This document shows, piece by piece, positions 11,647-25,181 of a stretch of DNA of 63,060 nucleotides. The DNA is from Acanthaster planci (lineage: Eukaryota > Echinodermata > Asteroidea > Valvatida > Acanthasteridae). Positions within the stretch are counted from its first letter, which is position 1. Every line of letters begins with the position of its first letter. The notes beneath the pieces are model-generated. The model worked only from the letters and a program-made list of their open reading frames with translations, did not search any database and was not told the origin of the DNA. The stretch is taken from positions 401,648 through 464,707 of the forward strand of contig NW_019091442.1 of NCBI RefSeq assembly GCF_001949145.1, written 5' to 3'. The position numbers and the translations under genes were made by a program.

Positions 11647-14600
11647 CCTTCCTAAGGAATCTATTCTAACTAACACTGATAAACTATAATTCTCGCTGAC
11701 AAGCCTATTCAGCGTTGAAAAGTACCTGACCAATTCAAGAAGGAGCAGGCACTGGCTTTGTTGCCGTTTTTGTAATCTCCGTGAGAAGATATTCAATATT
11801 TGCATAGGATCTAATTGTAACAGGATTCCCAGCTGTATCTGGGTGTTGTTTGTTGGAAGATCATTCGATACTATGTTTGCAAACAACAAGGTGAACTGCA
11901 ATTGAGCTGATTAATCTAATTTTTGGATTCCTTGATTACAAGAATAAGATCAAATCCAGACTAAGTGTAAGAAATGAACCATTAACAATATACCCTTTAC
12001 TTTATTCAGAGATCAAGTCTCGGTTTGGGGTAAGGGTCGGTGATTTTATTAACAAAATATTTCAAAAAGCACTACATTGGACGAGGAAAAGAACAAGAAA
12101 TATGATAATATACCGTACCCAACTAATAACCAAATTTAATTATCAATAAATTTCAGTCTCGATTTGTTAACTTCAAGACATTTTAATTGATACTACATTA
12201 ATACAATTCAAAATAAAGAATGAAGCTGACAGTTTTGACCGACTAAAATTCCTTACATATATTTGTTTTACATAGCAAGAAAGTTTTCTTTAAAAATTAA
12301 TGCACATCAGGCTATCCTCGCGCCTCTTAAAGGAATGTTGTGGATTGCAGAAATTACCTCTCAGCCAATTACTTTCGCTTGAGAGCAGACGAAAGACTAG
12401 CACCAACGTGAAAGTGCAGTTGCAAATGCATTTCCTGTCGAGAAGGTCGGAAAGTGTTGAATTACTCTACGAATTCGGTGCATAGATCGTGGCATTACTT
12501 TCAGGGCCGTCAATATTTTAAACGGTTTACTTGAAGTAACTGAGGAACGGAAATGTCATTTTCCCTCTTGTGTGCTTTACTGATTGTCGTTATTTCTTTG
12601 ACCGGTGCTTCCAAATAGATTGCACTTTGAAAAGTGGTGCTGTGTCAACATAATATTGTACGCACTGTGTTGATTTTACCGCACTGACGACATGTCACAG
12701 CACACTTTATACGCAAATTAATAACGCTGTTTAGGTGGAATGGGAGCATGCTGAATGGCGTGAGCTGACTTTTTGCTGAATGCTTGCACAACACAAGCAT
12801 ACGCAGGAAAATTGTGTCTTAGAAAACAGCAAACATTATGTCGCTGTAAACACACAGTTCCTAGATACTTTAACTGATTGCAAAATTTTAATGTACACTG
12901 CCTCACTGCCTTGATTAGTTGACACGATTTAAAAAAAACAGTTTCCAACCTGTGGGGCAAATTTACCGTATGATGGTAGCCTATTGACGTTGGACACAAG
13001 GGCAATATGATTAAGGTAAATAATCTTCCTTATTTTAGTCTGCAATAATGGAAGTTTAATGGGAACCTTCTGTAAACAAATCTTACCGTCCCCCTATTCC
13101 GTCAATGTTACAGATAACTATTAAATCTAATGACTTTTAATCAGTACTTTTTTTCTTTTCATTTTCGTTTAAATATTTGTTTCCGTGGGTTATTGTAAGT
13201 ATAGTTTTACTTTTTACATCCAATCGTAGCACGTCTTTTGTAATATATTTTAAATAAATGTACCGTTATAGTATTCTGTATAGAAGATTCGTAGATGTAA
13301 AGTAATCATCATAAACTTGAATTTAAAAAAATGTTTAATCTTACGAGCCAGCTCTAATGATCTTAAGGGCGCATTTCGTCTCATTTTGGCTGACGTTTTA
13401 CAGATGTTGTTGTGAAACCGTATCCTTTTCCAATTGAGAAATTACTTTACAGTGACCCGAATTCCTAAACAATTACCCAGTTCTCCCTCCTTTCAATTAC
13501 CAGAAACGAATTATTTGCTTGTTGAATAACCTTCTTCAAAACGTACTCACGACTTAATCGCAATGTTTTCTCCTTTTTTTCATTTTTGTTTCTTTTTTGG
13601 CATTGCATGATTTTATTTCTTGCATTCCGTGAATTAGTTTTTTTCCCGTAAACATTTTCCAGACAACACTAATGTTAGGAATGGGGGCATCGGGATAGCC
13701 CGATTAGGGGGAAATAGTGAAGTACCGGTGTTAGCAGGAGGAAATTGAATTTATTTGCACAAGAAATAAATGCCATTAAGAAAAATGCCATGTAAATTAT
13801 CTCTGTCTGAGACTCATAGTACAGCCAATGCTTCCAAAATCAATCAGAAAACATTTAATTACTCTAAAACAAACACGCGTTCAAGTTGCTAGCTTTAGAT
13901 GTTTTTCCAGTTGGGGTAAAAATTAGATTGATCATTTCAGCATAAAGTTTCTATTATTTCAACTGATCTCTGAAACCCAAACGTGGCTCCCAATTAAGGA
14001 GGTTAAAGCACCCTGCAGTCAATGCTAGATCGCCTATGAAAACACATATTCGTTTTCAGGATCAGCCTGTTCCAACAGACAGGAAAACAGGAACATCGTG
14101 TCTAACGAATGCAGTCTAACTAGAAATGAATGACTATAGTGCTGAATGACTAGTGCATGCTTGATAATGTGAATTGTATTGGTATAGGCATGATCTAAAT
14201 AACATTCACAGCGTCAGGGCTGTTTTACTGATAACGAGAAACGGAATTCGTTTCTACGTACCCTAATAAGTATTTTTTTTGTATACAAGTATAAACGTCT
14301 CAACTTCTGTTTTAAGATATATCTAGGAATTTTTAGGAATGTGACATTTCCGTTCCAAGGAGCACACCTAGTCCATTCCATTCCGTTCTATTGCATTCAA
14401 ACCCACAAATCACAGGTGCATGCCAGATGCGTTTACTGAGGAATCACAGAAGTAAGTAAAATGATAATAAACGAACGCAATGAATTAATAATCAACAATT
14501 AAAACATTAGCCAGGAACCTGCTCATGCCTCACACATAACCAAAATAAGACTTCAATCATGAGTAATTGATAAGGTTTTTTGTGTTTAAAAATTTAGTGG

Positions 14601-17588
14601 ACTGTCCAAGAATAAATTACACGCTGTTTAATCACTCCATTGTCATTATTAAATGTGGACAAAAAATTAATGAAAAGTAAACTACATGGAAATGAATAAT
14701 ATCGAGGATATAGCGAAGACGCATAGATTAAACCAAACGATAAAAAAATTGGAGGCAAAATATTCCTTTATGTTCATGGTCTGGAAACGCAGGTCTTCAG
14801 ACAAACAGAGTAGACAAAGATAATATCCTAATATCATGTGGGGGGAGGGGTTCAAGGGCTCAGACTAGGGGCAATGTCCCTTTTTAGTCCGAATCGTTTA
14901 TTAATTCCCCTAGTTCTGCTGCTGGCTTCCTTTCATTTTTTTTTCTGTATCATCCACTCCGTATATTTGCTCACTTGAATAAATGGTTGCCGCTTGCAAC
15001 GTAATAATTTCCCGTTTTCCTGAGTGGGTCTACAAGTGCAACAAGTAAAATTCTCAGGAACGATTGTACTCCGGCCAAAAAATTTGATATTCAGCATAGT
15101 TCCTAACTTTAGAGCATTGTGTCTGTTGAAAAGACCCGTGTACCAATTTTGGGGTAACAAATTTATTTCATATACATGTACCTGACAAAAAACACGAAGA
15201 TCCATTGTTTTGTTTCTGTTTGGCTTAATACTTAAATGAGCAAATATTTTTGTGCATTCCTTACCTCGGGTCTGGAGATTGTTGTGATCAGCTCTGTGGG
15301 TTCATGGGCCCTTTTGTCTGTACCAGTAGTTTTAGGACACCCGATTGGACTATTTCGTGAAAGTGGCAAAATTCTCAATCATGTAACGGCACAATTATGT
15401 CCCCTCTGTACGGAGAGAACCGAAATCAATTTCACTCTAAGCCCCTTCGTCTGTAATTACTGATCTCGTCCACTGACGTGCGTCCCTGGTATAGCACAAT
15501 GTACGGGTCAGGGCGCTGTCACGGGTAGGAAAGCCGATTTCATTTGAGGATCAGTGGAGTATCGAAAGACTGCAGTCTCTTGCGATAATGGGATGAAACC
15601 CTAGTGTCAAAGTACACGCAGCATTCGTCACCGTTTTCCTGAAATAAAAAAAATATGTTGTGTTGCCCAGCCTTTAATGCCGGTTCAGTTTTATGTAAGC
15701 ATTTATAGCAGAGAGTAATATATTGGTATGCACTTGCCCTAGAACAAAACTCTAAACTAAAGCCTTCTGGTAATATTCCATAACAGCCATTTGCACAAAC
15801 ATATAAATGTATCACAGCAATTTGTCTTACGTCTATGAGAATAATACATGTAAGTGGCTGATTTCACGAAGTAGTCTTCAAATAAAAAGAAAGACGCGCC
15901 ATAAAAGCTTCTGATCAGTTTACTGTCTGCAAAGGCGCATGAAGTATTTATGTACTATTAAAGGAAATGATCAAAATACAGTTCAGCGAATGTTGTACTT
16001 TTCGTATATTTTTAGTTTTGAATAAAGAGTAATAAAAGAAACTGCACATTCTGATATCGATTAAACGTTTTCTAAACTCTACAAAAAACTATGTCTTTTC
16101 TCATTCCGTGAGTCAGTTGGCGCCTTACTCATTGGTCATGCATTTTGATTGGGTATTCCGCTCGGTGGAAAAGGAATTTCCATGTTTAGTTATTTCTGAA
16201 TGCTCTTTGTTAAGACAAATGCACTAGTAAAAAAAGAGTAACGTCCGATTAGAGAAAAAAAGCCAAAGCATTTAATGAAACCGTGAGTTCTTCATCTCGA
16301 GAGCTATTATTTCACCAAGAGGGATACTGTGAAGGTTAAGATAATGGGTGAGTGCAATGCGGCAAGTTTGTCGTCATAAAGGACGCAGTATGTCAGCCAT
16401 CAAGGTTGGCCGAATTACTCTACTTCCGCTTCGGTTATTTCACCACTCAAAATTGATAAATTCATAGAAATAAAAATCCATAAGACATAACAAGAAAATA
16501 ATAGATAGTGGTCAAAAGGGTAGATTAAAGTTGACCAGCATCAGAAGAAAAAAAATCTGAAACTGTCCAACACTAAAAGGGAGTTTTAATCCTGCTTATT
16601 GTCTCCCCAAAACCTGACACAATGAAGCAACACAGCTGCTTGAATTGATCAAATCTTAGTGAAAATAACGCATATATAGTATTATATAAATATGCAAAAC
16701 AGATGCAAAGGTTTGAAATCAAGTAGAACAAGACCTAACTATTAGCTAAATCAAGGAATTCCTACGGTGCCACTTCAATGCAACCCGTTCCATATTTGAT
16801 TATCACAGACTTGCTTTTTTCAGTATCGACACCGCATTATTTTGTATAATTAGACTTTTACAGACGACACAATTCGTAAAACTGCATGGCATCTCATGTA
16901 AAAACCATTTCCTCGGCAGATGCATAGGCCCTATCTATAGCCTACTCGTATAGCCTACATGTTACGAAGTTACGAAGGCATGTCTTCACACTCACACTGA
17001 CTTAATTCATACCAACGTATTTATTCCCTGACTAAAAATGATTTATTTTAAATGTTACCCATGTTATTCATTTTATCACAAGGTACGACCACGTGAGTAC
17101 ATATTGTCGAACGACCATCCACTCGAGGCTTTTGATAATGGGGTTTACCAGAGTTAACCAGCTTATATATAGCACAATATACATGTACATGTACCATGCA
17201 CGCACTGCAAATTTTTCCTCATTTTTCAAAAACCTATATAATAACGTTCCCCTTGTTCTTTGTCTACAACTAATTGACCATTGTCAAATGGTTTTCGTCA
17301 GTAAACGTTGCTGACATGCAGCAATATTAAAAGTTATTGCAGAAACTTACAGCAGGACCTGCCATTGATTTACACGATGTACTATGTAAGAAAGGCTGGA
17401 GTAAACCTTCTAAATCTAGGTCTCCATTAGCAATCCTTTATCCTAGGTAGCATACTGGATTTCTACAGCGAAGCACAATTCTATACAGTGATGGTTTTTG
17501 TTTTTAGCAAGGTATGAACCCACACATACATAGCAGGTATACAGCTTAAACGTCTTCAAAGTTTCAGCCAAACTGGACCTTCTACATG
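11647..17588. other. Non-coding DNA, no gene seen
   Basis: AT-rich sequence with no recognisable exon, RNA gene or clear repeat. If the first exon near 11.2 kb is real, this is its intron. Confidence 0.5.
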
Positions 17589-17596
17589 TATATATT
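17589..17596 (+). promoter_or_regulatory. TATA-like sequence upstream of asterotocin start
   Basis: The word tatatatt lies 183 bases before the start codon and would place transcription initiation near 17620, giving a 5' UTR of about 160 bases with no upstream intron. Vertebrate oxytocin and vasopressin genes have such a compact arrangement. The strong splice acceptor at 17752-17753 argues for the alternative of an upstream exon. Confidence 0.3.
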
Positions 17597-17778
17597 TTGT
17601 GTGCTCTAATATTTGACGCAACTGTCCACAGTCAAACAAAACTTCCTGAAACTTGAAAAAAAATACGTTTTGGTTGCCAGAGCGTACACGTCATCGTGGA
17701 TACACCAGCACATGTTTTCAAAATTTAGCAATCCCTTCTGTTTTTACCGACAGCAAAGTCGTCCAACGGACGATAGGC

Positions 17779-17901
17779 ATGAGGGCAGCAGCAACACTTT
17801 TGACCGGGGTACTGGTAACACTCTGGTTACACAGCCAAGCATGTTTGGTACAAGACTGTCCAGAGGGGGGCAAAAGATCAGGTTATAACACAATCAGACA
17901 G
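17779..17901 (+). CDS. Asterotocin (vasopressin/oxytocin-type) precursor, exon 1
   Basis: This exon encodes residues 1-41 of the precursor. Residues 1-21 form a signal peptide with a hydrophobic core (LLTGVLVTLWL), predicted to be cut after SQA. Residues 22-30 are the nonapeptide CLVQDCPEG, with Cys1-Cys6 for the ring. Gly31 is the amide donor and Lys32-Arg33 the dibasic cleavage site. SGYNTIRQ then begins neurophysin. The ATG at 17779 is the first ATG in the frame, and -3 is G. A strong acceptor (ccttctgtttttaccgacag, ending at 17753) precedes it, so 17754-17778 is probably 5' UTR of a spliced transcript. The exon ends in phase 0 at cag/gtaagc. The peptide is secreted and, by family knowledge, acts through a G-protein-coupled receptor; in starfish it is reported to affect feeding and muscle. 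The Asp5 and Glu8 residues are unusual for the family. Confidence 0.95.
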
Positions 17902-20900
17902 GTAAGCTCTTGTCAAAATCTTATTGACGTCTACTATCTTCTCAACTGTTTTTCTTGTTTGTTGATTATTAGAATGGATTTACCCGACCGTTTATCGTTT
18001 CAATCATGGCATGTGTTCCAACACTCTTCCACCGGACCTAATGCAACTTCAGTTACTGCGAGAAAACTCAACCTCATTATAGTCCTGTATCCAAAGACTT
18101 GACTCCAGAGTAGTCTGAGGCCTGTATCGTTTGAGTCCCCAAACAATTTGTAAACATTATGATGAATCATGGTAGCCTAGCTGAGTAGTAGCTTAAGTAG
18201 CAGATCCCGGATCTGAAGATTTAAATAGTTGCTGAATCCCAAACTAATTTCTTCTTGTGTTCTTATTTATGTTCAAATATCAGTGACTCGAATAGACTCA
18301 AGCATAAATTTCACATGACTCGGCCATCTGCATCAACTCATTACAAAATCAAGTCACTTCCTTCATACTTCATTAGAATCACAGAATACTGTGTGACATA
18401 TTTTCCAGATGTCAGTAACATATCCTGGTTCAAGTACAATGTTAATTACAAACATCTTTCATACTGAGCGTGACGCACCTTCCTATTCTATCATCCACCT
18501 ATTCTTCACAGGTTGGGTTGCTTTTGTAGCCCTTACCTTGAGTGGTCCTTGAAAGGCCCTCTGTAGTACGACTTGTATTTAAAAAGGGCTTTTAAAGCAG
18601 ATTCCCCAAAGCTCACTGTGTACCATGGAAAGGCGTCTGGCATTTAAACATATACCTAAATGCATTTCAATAAACATGTTGTTAGTTCACGTGTAAAAAA
18701 GTGTCTACAAAAATCTGTTTTAACTCTAAACTCTGTTTTAGAATTGAATCATTTGAGCTTAAACACATTCCTTTAAGAGCATTTCAACGTAAAATGTTTT
18801 AACATGTTGTAGGTGAAACGTGTTCACAAAGTGGGTACAAAAGTGTTTTGAAATGTGTTTTAAAACTAAGTGCATTTTGTACAGTGTAGCTTTCGTAAAA
18901 TCTGCTGAAAAGAAGCAAAAAATGACCAGGAAACACACCTAATCATGATGCTTTTGCGACTTTGATAAATTACTGACCATTTTTTCCAGATCTCATCTGG
19001 CTATTATTGGCTAAAGAAGGTTTTTAAAGTACAGCTATTGTTGCTCAAAAGTTCTTATGTCGGTTGTCAAATGTCATGTTTACCAACCTTCTATACTGGA
19101 GAAATAACCCTCAGCTGTTGGTTGGCGGCAGTTTTACTGAAACTGTTTTTGGGGACCTCTTTATGAAAGCAATAAACGAAGTAACAAAACAAAGCAGTCT
19201 GAAAAAAAATGGTAGAAAGAGCTGTGTACAACTTTGCCTGTGACTAGGACTGGAGCCCCTCCGGAATCAGATTTAAGTGTCTCGGTCTTTTTTTTTCAGC
19301 TACGTCGTCAAATGACTGAAGAAACGAACTTGGACTCGATTGTCCTGACTTAGACTCGACCGTCAGAAATGGACTTGAAACTTTATTCGTAATTGATGTA
19401 TTTAGCTTTGCTCATTTTAATGGTCGACATCCAAAATTTACAAAAAGGTGGACGGATTTTCTTCACTGATTGTGAGAAATCTTCAAAACGTTTTACGTAA
19501 CTGGATGAGTTAGGATTGGACGCATATATAGTCACATGCAAATTGGACGCATAATATAGGCACATCCGAAATGCCTCCTGCCCCTCCAAACGCTTTTAAA
19601 GCTTTAATATATTTGAATTATTTTCTAATTAATTAGGGACACGTTCATTCTTGCCTTTGTTCATTCCAGTTTTAAAGACACCAATGGATAAAAAAATTAT
19701 GAACCGGGATAAGTTTCATCGAGAGAAGAATCCATGCACGTTTGCTCAGGTGCACGTCAGTACAGGAATAATTTCAAAGTCAAAATTACTTTGTTACCAA
19801 AGGCCTAATATGTTGACCTAAGCCTGAATTGCGAATCCACTCAATCTGATTAGCTGGCCAGGTATACTTGTGGAAACCGCATTTTCCCTGGATAAAGTTT
19901 CCATTCCTTCGAAACGTTTCAGTAATTGTTTACTGTGTGGGGATAGTAGGCTAGGTATGCAGTTACTTTGCAATTGAAACGATGTGGGCTAATTTCGTTC
20001 CCACAATTGGATTTGATGAAAAACACGAGCGTATAGGGAGCATGCTTCAATCAAAGTTCATACAAACATTTATTTCAGAACGGGATTCCCTCGTACGATT
20101 GCTGGGCAAAATCCACATTGTTAATATAAGTAAACAAAATCTTGTCACTTCAGAAAATTATTACTGAAACGTCACGGCTACGATCAATTACTAATTTGTT
20201 TGTTTGATAATGCTGGACAGCCACACCTCTGTAAATGGATTTTAGTGCTGAGTTAGGTCGTCACAGCGTCCCAAAATCAACTCCACAGAGGACACACACT
20301 TCTTACTGTACGGGTTTTCCATTCATCACTTTAGCTGATTTCCCAGTGCTGAGGGCAAGATATTGGCGCACCAATTTATACCCTAGAGGCTTCACAGAGA
20401 GGACAATAGACAGGTAGCGCAAATAGAGGGGAGGAAAGGGAGATGGGAATATTGTATTTAGATTGCGTGGAGCTGGACGGCCAAGCTGCTAGCGTTAACC
20501 ACTCCGTACATTTTGGTTCATTTCCTCTCTTACGACCGAAACGAGCGTCCCCCGAGGGGGAAACCATTCCTCATGAAGTCGGCTTCTTCACACTGACCAA
20601 AGTGACAGAATACATCCCCTTGTCTCCAATCATACACCCACTGAAATAATTTTAATCTTGTCGGGCAGTCGATGAATCGAATAGAGAGGATCGGGCGGTA
20701 CCATCTCTAACTGCGAACGAACCTGCAAGTATTGCTTTGGTATTTTCGCAGTCACGTAGACATTATGAACTTAATTTATGGCGTTAATGTACCTCAAAGA
20801 GGCCGTGGCTATTTTACTGGCTTGGAGACTAAATCATTCTGTATTCCCTTGAAAAGATTTCTTCTCAAATTTATCAGTTCATAAACAAGAAGAATTCAGT

Positions 20901-22202
20901 GAGATGGTATTGCTGAGCAGGTTAGACCTACGTTCACAAGCATGTATACGTGCTATAAAATTAAACATAAGTTATGCATATACCTGATAAGGAGAAGATA
21001 CACGTCTGTTTACATGAATTACAAAATTGTCATAAATATTACCTTAAACACACTTTTCATACATTTTGGTGATGTGTGGTAATTTAAGCACCAGTTTCTT
21101 CTCGTGTTCTCGTTATGACGCAATCTCATTCTAAATCGGATAATGTTTGAAAAAACACTTTCTTCATAGTCTTCAACACTCCAAAAGGGTACCGGTACAG
21201 TTTAGGATTATACTAAAAGTCATTTCCAGAAGGTCAATGCGGAGGCGAATCCAGAGGATAGGTCGTTGTACAGATAAGGTCAAACAACACGTACTTATTA
21301 ATTTCAGGAAGAAATAAGCGTCATCACATTAATTGCCGAAGTTCTTCTATCATTGAATCTTGGATAGCACGGCCTAACAATCAGCTGGTGCGTGGGGCTC
21401 TAGTGTCAAGGGCAGAGAGTGCGGCAGGCTATCCACGAGTGCGGCACAAACACATTTACAATTTCCCAAAGTACCCTTCGTCAGTTTCACACCTATAGGT
21501 GAAGTGTGACGTTCGCGTTTAGCAATCGATTGTTGCCTATAAGGAGAGCAATTGTGATTAATTAGACGAGGCTGTCAGCTGAAAACCCGGAACAATCGCC
21601 GGCGTTAACAAGTGTGGCCAAAACACCCGCCTCTGAAGGCAGCATATCTGGAAGCCAATTTTATCAACAAGTTGTGAGTCATAAATGCATGTATCCATGC
21701 ATGGAAAGAAAGCGTCGCCTTTGTTAATCGTATGACACGCCCATGCTGAAATATGCATGCAGAGAAGCACGCCATGTGCTGTGTTCAGTTGGAGAACTTA
21801 AAGTAACTACCAAGTAACTTCTTAAAACAACACAAAAAAGTTAAGTGAGATGCCACATTATGGAAAGTAGCGTATCGGTGAAATTAGTTCAACCATTGCT
21901 CTAAAAGTCCAAATTGAAGCTGATAGGGTCGTTTTGCGGACTTGGCACTGTTTGTGGGAGCCTGAAAATTTCACACTGTCTGTAGCCTAAATCCTAATGT
22001 TCTCCATTGCTGTCAGTCAAATTTGACTGTCGTCTGGAGAGCCCCATCTCTTAACGGTACCATTGTAACCGAGAATTTTCATACGCAGTGCATGTTTACA
22101 CTTAAAGTTAAAACAAAAGAAACATTGTGAGAATGGGGCCTGGCAACGAATACCGTAGTTTTCATGACACAAACAACAGAAATCCCCCTTTGTCTTGCTT
22201 TA

Positions 22203-22421
22203 GTTCAAAAAAATGGGGAAAAAATCGCTCGACCGAAAACAAATTCGTTCGAACAAAAAAAATTCGATTGCCTGGAAGTGAGCGCGCGTGCATAGTATGA
22301 CAAGCCAGACGTTTCAATAGCAATGTGTTCGAACAATAATGTTTCGTTGGAGCGAATTTTCTTTTCTTTCGAATGAATTTTTCTTTTGTTCGAACAAACA
22401 TTTTTCCCATTTTTTTCTGAC
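22203..22421. mobile_element. Small foldback element in intron 1
   Basis: The left arm near 22205-22260 (ttcaaaaaaatggggaaaaa, later ttcgttcgaacaaaa) is repeated inverted at about 22385-22420 (ttttgttcgaacaaac, then cccatttttttctga). The interior has more ttcgaac/ttcgaat words. It has no coding potential and is a MITE-like hairpin of about 220 bases. Confidence 0.55.
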
Positions 22422-24679
22422 CCATGTCCCTTTAAAAACTCCATACTACGGCTAATGGACAAGATCAGTCCAGAAATAATTGCCGACGGCACCTCTGATC
22501 GGAGCCGAACCTTATAAAACTAAGTCCTACCTGCCGATTAATGATTTTTTTTCACGACCCTCCGTGGTTCATTTATGGATTTATTATTAGTCTACGTCAT
22601 CAAGCAGACACTGACGTATGTAAAGCTTTTTTTCTGGTAGTTACATGTATCTGACATCGTTCACCAAATATAAGATGAATGTTTGTGTTTAAAAAATCTG
22701 GACAGTTTGTATGGAGTCCTGAGTGTTAGATTCACAAATACTTCAGTAACTGTACCTTTTGTAATGTGTTCTATTTTGAATCAAGTATTAGGTCTTGTGA
22801 ATCTGCACTTAGACTGTGGTGGGTTTTTCTTCTGTAGAAGTTTAAATTTGATGTAACAGTAACTTAGGTCAGAGTAACAGTGTCGCTGTATAGCAGCCTA
22901 AAAAATCCGCCAAGGGTCGGAGAAACCTTATACCGAATCCTATTAGTAATCTCAACTGTGGTCTCCAGTGCCTTTCTACCGGTGATGTTCTTAAGTCGCA
23001 GCCTTAACCATCCCGCGCTATTTATGGATGATCCAGAGGGGGAAACCTTCTGGGTGTAAGCTATGCCATACATTTCTATATTAGTTCATAGGAAGTCATG
23101 TAAAACTGTAATCAGCGGGCCCACTGTTTTTGTAATAGCCATTACAATTTGACACGGCCCGCGAGAAGAAAAATATCAATAGCCCGTCTTCAAAACTGAA
23201 CTGGAAATTTTAAAGCCATTATCCCCAACATTTCGATGGTCGACTTTATTTTTGTTAGGCCCATTTCATATTAAAAAGGAGTGCAGTGGCTTGTTTCCGA
23301 GCATATACTTCGGATTAATACACTTGATGTTTGACAGTGAAAGTAAAACCGATGGAATGTTTCCCTGGTGACTATAAGCCGTTGGGGAATTCTGGAAATT
23401 ACGAAGACGAGCAGGATGTAAAGTTTGCAGCTTTGATTTGGGGGTGTCTCCACACACGGTGATGCTCATACGTGGTGTCATCTAATTCAGTCGTGAGATT
23501 AAAGGCGTACACAAGTTGGTTGTTTCCTTTCGCTACGAGACATTCAGCTGAACACCTTGTAACTCCTTCCCCTTTTCATTTCTTAATGCAATCGATTGTA
23601 TTGCCAGACATTCTGTCCGTGTGATTTGCGAGGAGCCAGTGGGCAATATTAAATTTGAATCGATCCCCAGGTGTGTCAGTTCGCGCCACGCCGCAAATTG
23701 GGGTCGAAACATTGATTAGAATTGCCACTCGAGGCGCACTACAAGAGGGGAGCATTGCCCGATAATGCATTTACATTATCCCACCTCAAATACGAGGATT
23801 CCCAGGTAGAATTACGCAAAGAAACAAATCTCTTTGTTTTTTTATTCAACAGTCGACGAAGTTGTTCTTATGATTTGTGCATTTTGGGCACCTTCATCAT
23901 AAATAATTCTACATTAGCAAGTATAAGTGTTGTCTTTTTCAAAACGAACTTACCATGATAACAATAACAACAGTACCATTACCTTTTTCACTTTTGGAGC
24001 GCTTTCCCTCAAAAGCCTGCACATCTTAAAAGTTGTCTTTAGTAAAGAGTTTGATAGTGTAGTTTTTCGCATTTAGACTACCAAATTTTAAGAAGACCAC
24101 GTCACCACTCGTGAAAGCTTCTTTTGAAGCAATTATAATGGACGAACAGTGTCATGGATACATCGGCAATCTAGCACATTTCCATTGGCATTTCAAGCTT
24201 AGGCACGTTTTCCAGCTTCGTTTAATGGATTCTCGCAATTGTGCAATTCATATATAAAATTTGATTTAATTGTGGATGCACCTCTGATCTTCAAGGCTCA
24301 GACGGGGATGTTAAAAAGCAGGCCCTATTTTAGCCAAGCTCTTCGTGACAGTAAATGTGGTCAGTTTTGAGAAACGTATTTTCGGGACATTTTCATCGAA
24401 ATTTGGATACAAGTCCACCTCCAGTTTTTTAGTTCAAAAATTATTAGCCTCAGGTACACGTCCTTATACTATGAAGGGAACCCCACAAAATGTAGACTCA
24501 GATGCATATAAGTCACGTTTACCACCTGCCACGGCCGTGTGCAAAAGTACTGCACTGACAAAATAATGTATTTGATATTCAGGCTTAAGGCCCCAAAAGA
24601 CTCCGGTTTCTGGTCATGGGCTTGGTTCAAAAGTGGTGCGGTGACACGTGTTTTTGTTTTGTTTTGTTTTTTTTGGTGG

Positions 24680-24683
<4 letters not shown>

Positions 24684-24710
<27 letters not shown>
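24684..24710. repeat. (TG)n microsatellite
   Basis: About 13 uninterrupted TG dinucleotides inside a T/G-rich tract of asterotocin intron 1. Confidence 0.95.
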
Positions 24711-24714
<4 letters not shown>

Positions 24715-24967
24715 CCTTAATTTAATTGATGTATATGCACATATACTTTAGAGCGCGTGCCCTTGTTACTACGAGAAGTGTGAATTAACAACTTTGAATT
24801 AATAAAAAGACCATAAAATATGACAAGAGGCAATGGCTTCAGTCATCTCCCTTAAACAAGAGGCTTCTATTCTTGGCAAGATTGAGCTTGTTAAAATACA
24901 GCACACTGCACAACCATGGAAAAATCACATGTTGAAAATAAATGTTTAGCCCCAATTTCCGGTTTGA

Positions 24968-25181
24968 AATGAAATTCTCACGAGGCAGCAGTATCATGAC
25001 ATTCTTTGCACGTTGCTTTCTGCTTTAGCTTAGAGGAAACAAGTTGCACGTCAAATAGCCTATGAAGAAATAAATGAAAACAGTTCAGCTCCAGAGTCAA
25101 AATGAGAATAAAATTCTCATGAGGTAAATGATATACTGTACACATTGTTTTCTGGTTTAGCTTGCAAGAAACAAGCTGCAT
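24968..25181. repeat. Pair of diverged direct repeats, about 80 bases each
   Basis: The segments 24968-25049 and 25101-25181 share the order aattctca(c/t)gagg, cattgtttt or ttgctttctg, ggtttagctt or gctttagctt, and gaaacaagttgca or gaaacaagctgca. They are a tandem duplication with about 50 bases between copies. Confidence 0.7.

Noticed and set aside
17653-18102. 149-codon frame covering asterotocin exon 1
   Set aside because: The frame begins with TTG and runs through the splice acceptor and donor. The real start is the ATG at 17779 and the exon ends at 17901.
20443-20649. 68-codon + strand frame in asterotocin intron 1
   Set aside because: The opposite strand is equally open, no family is recognised, and a separate gene in the intron is not supported.
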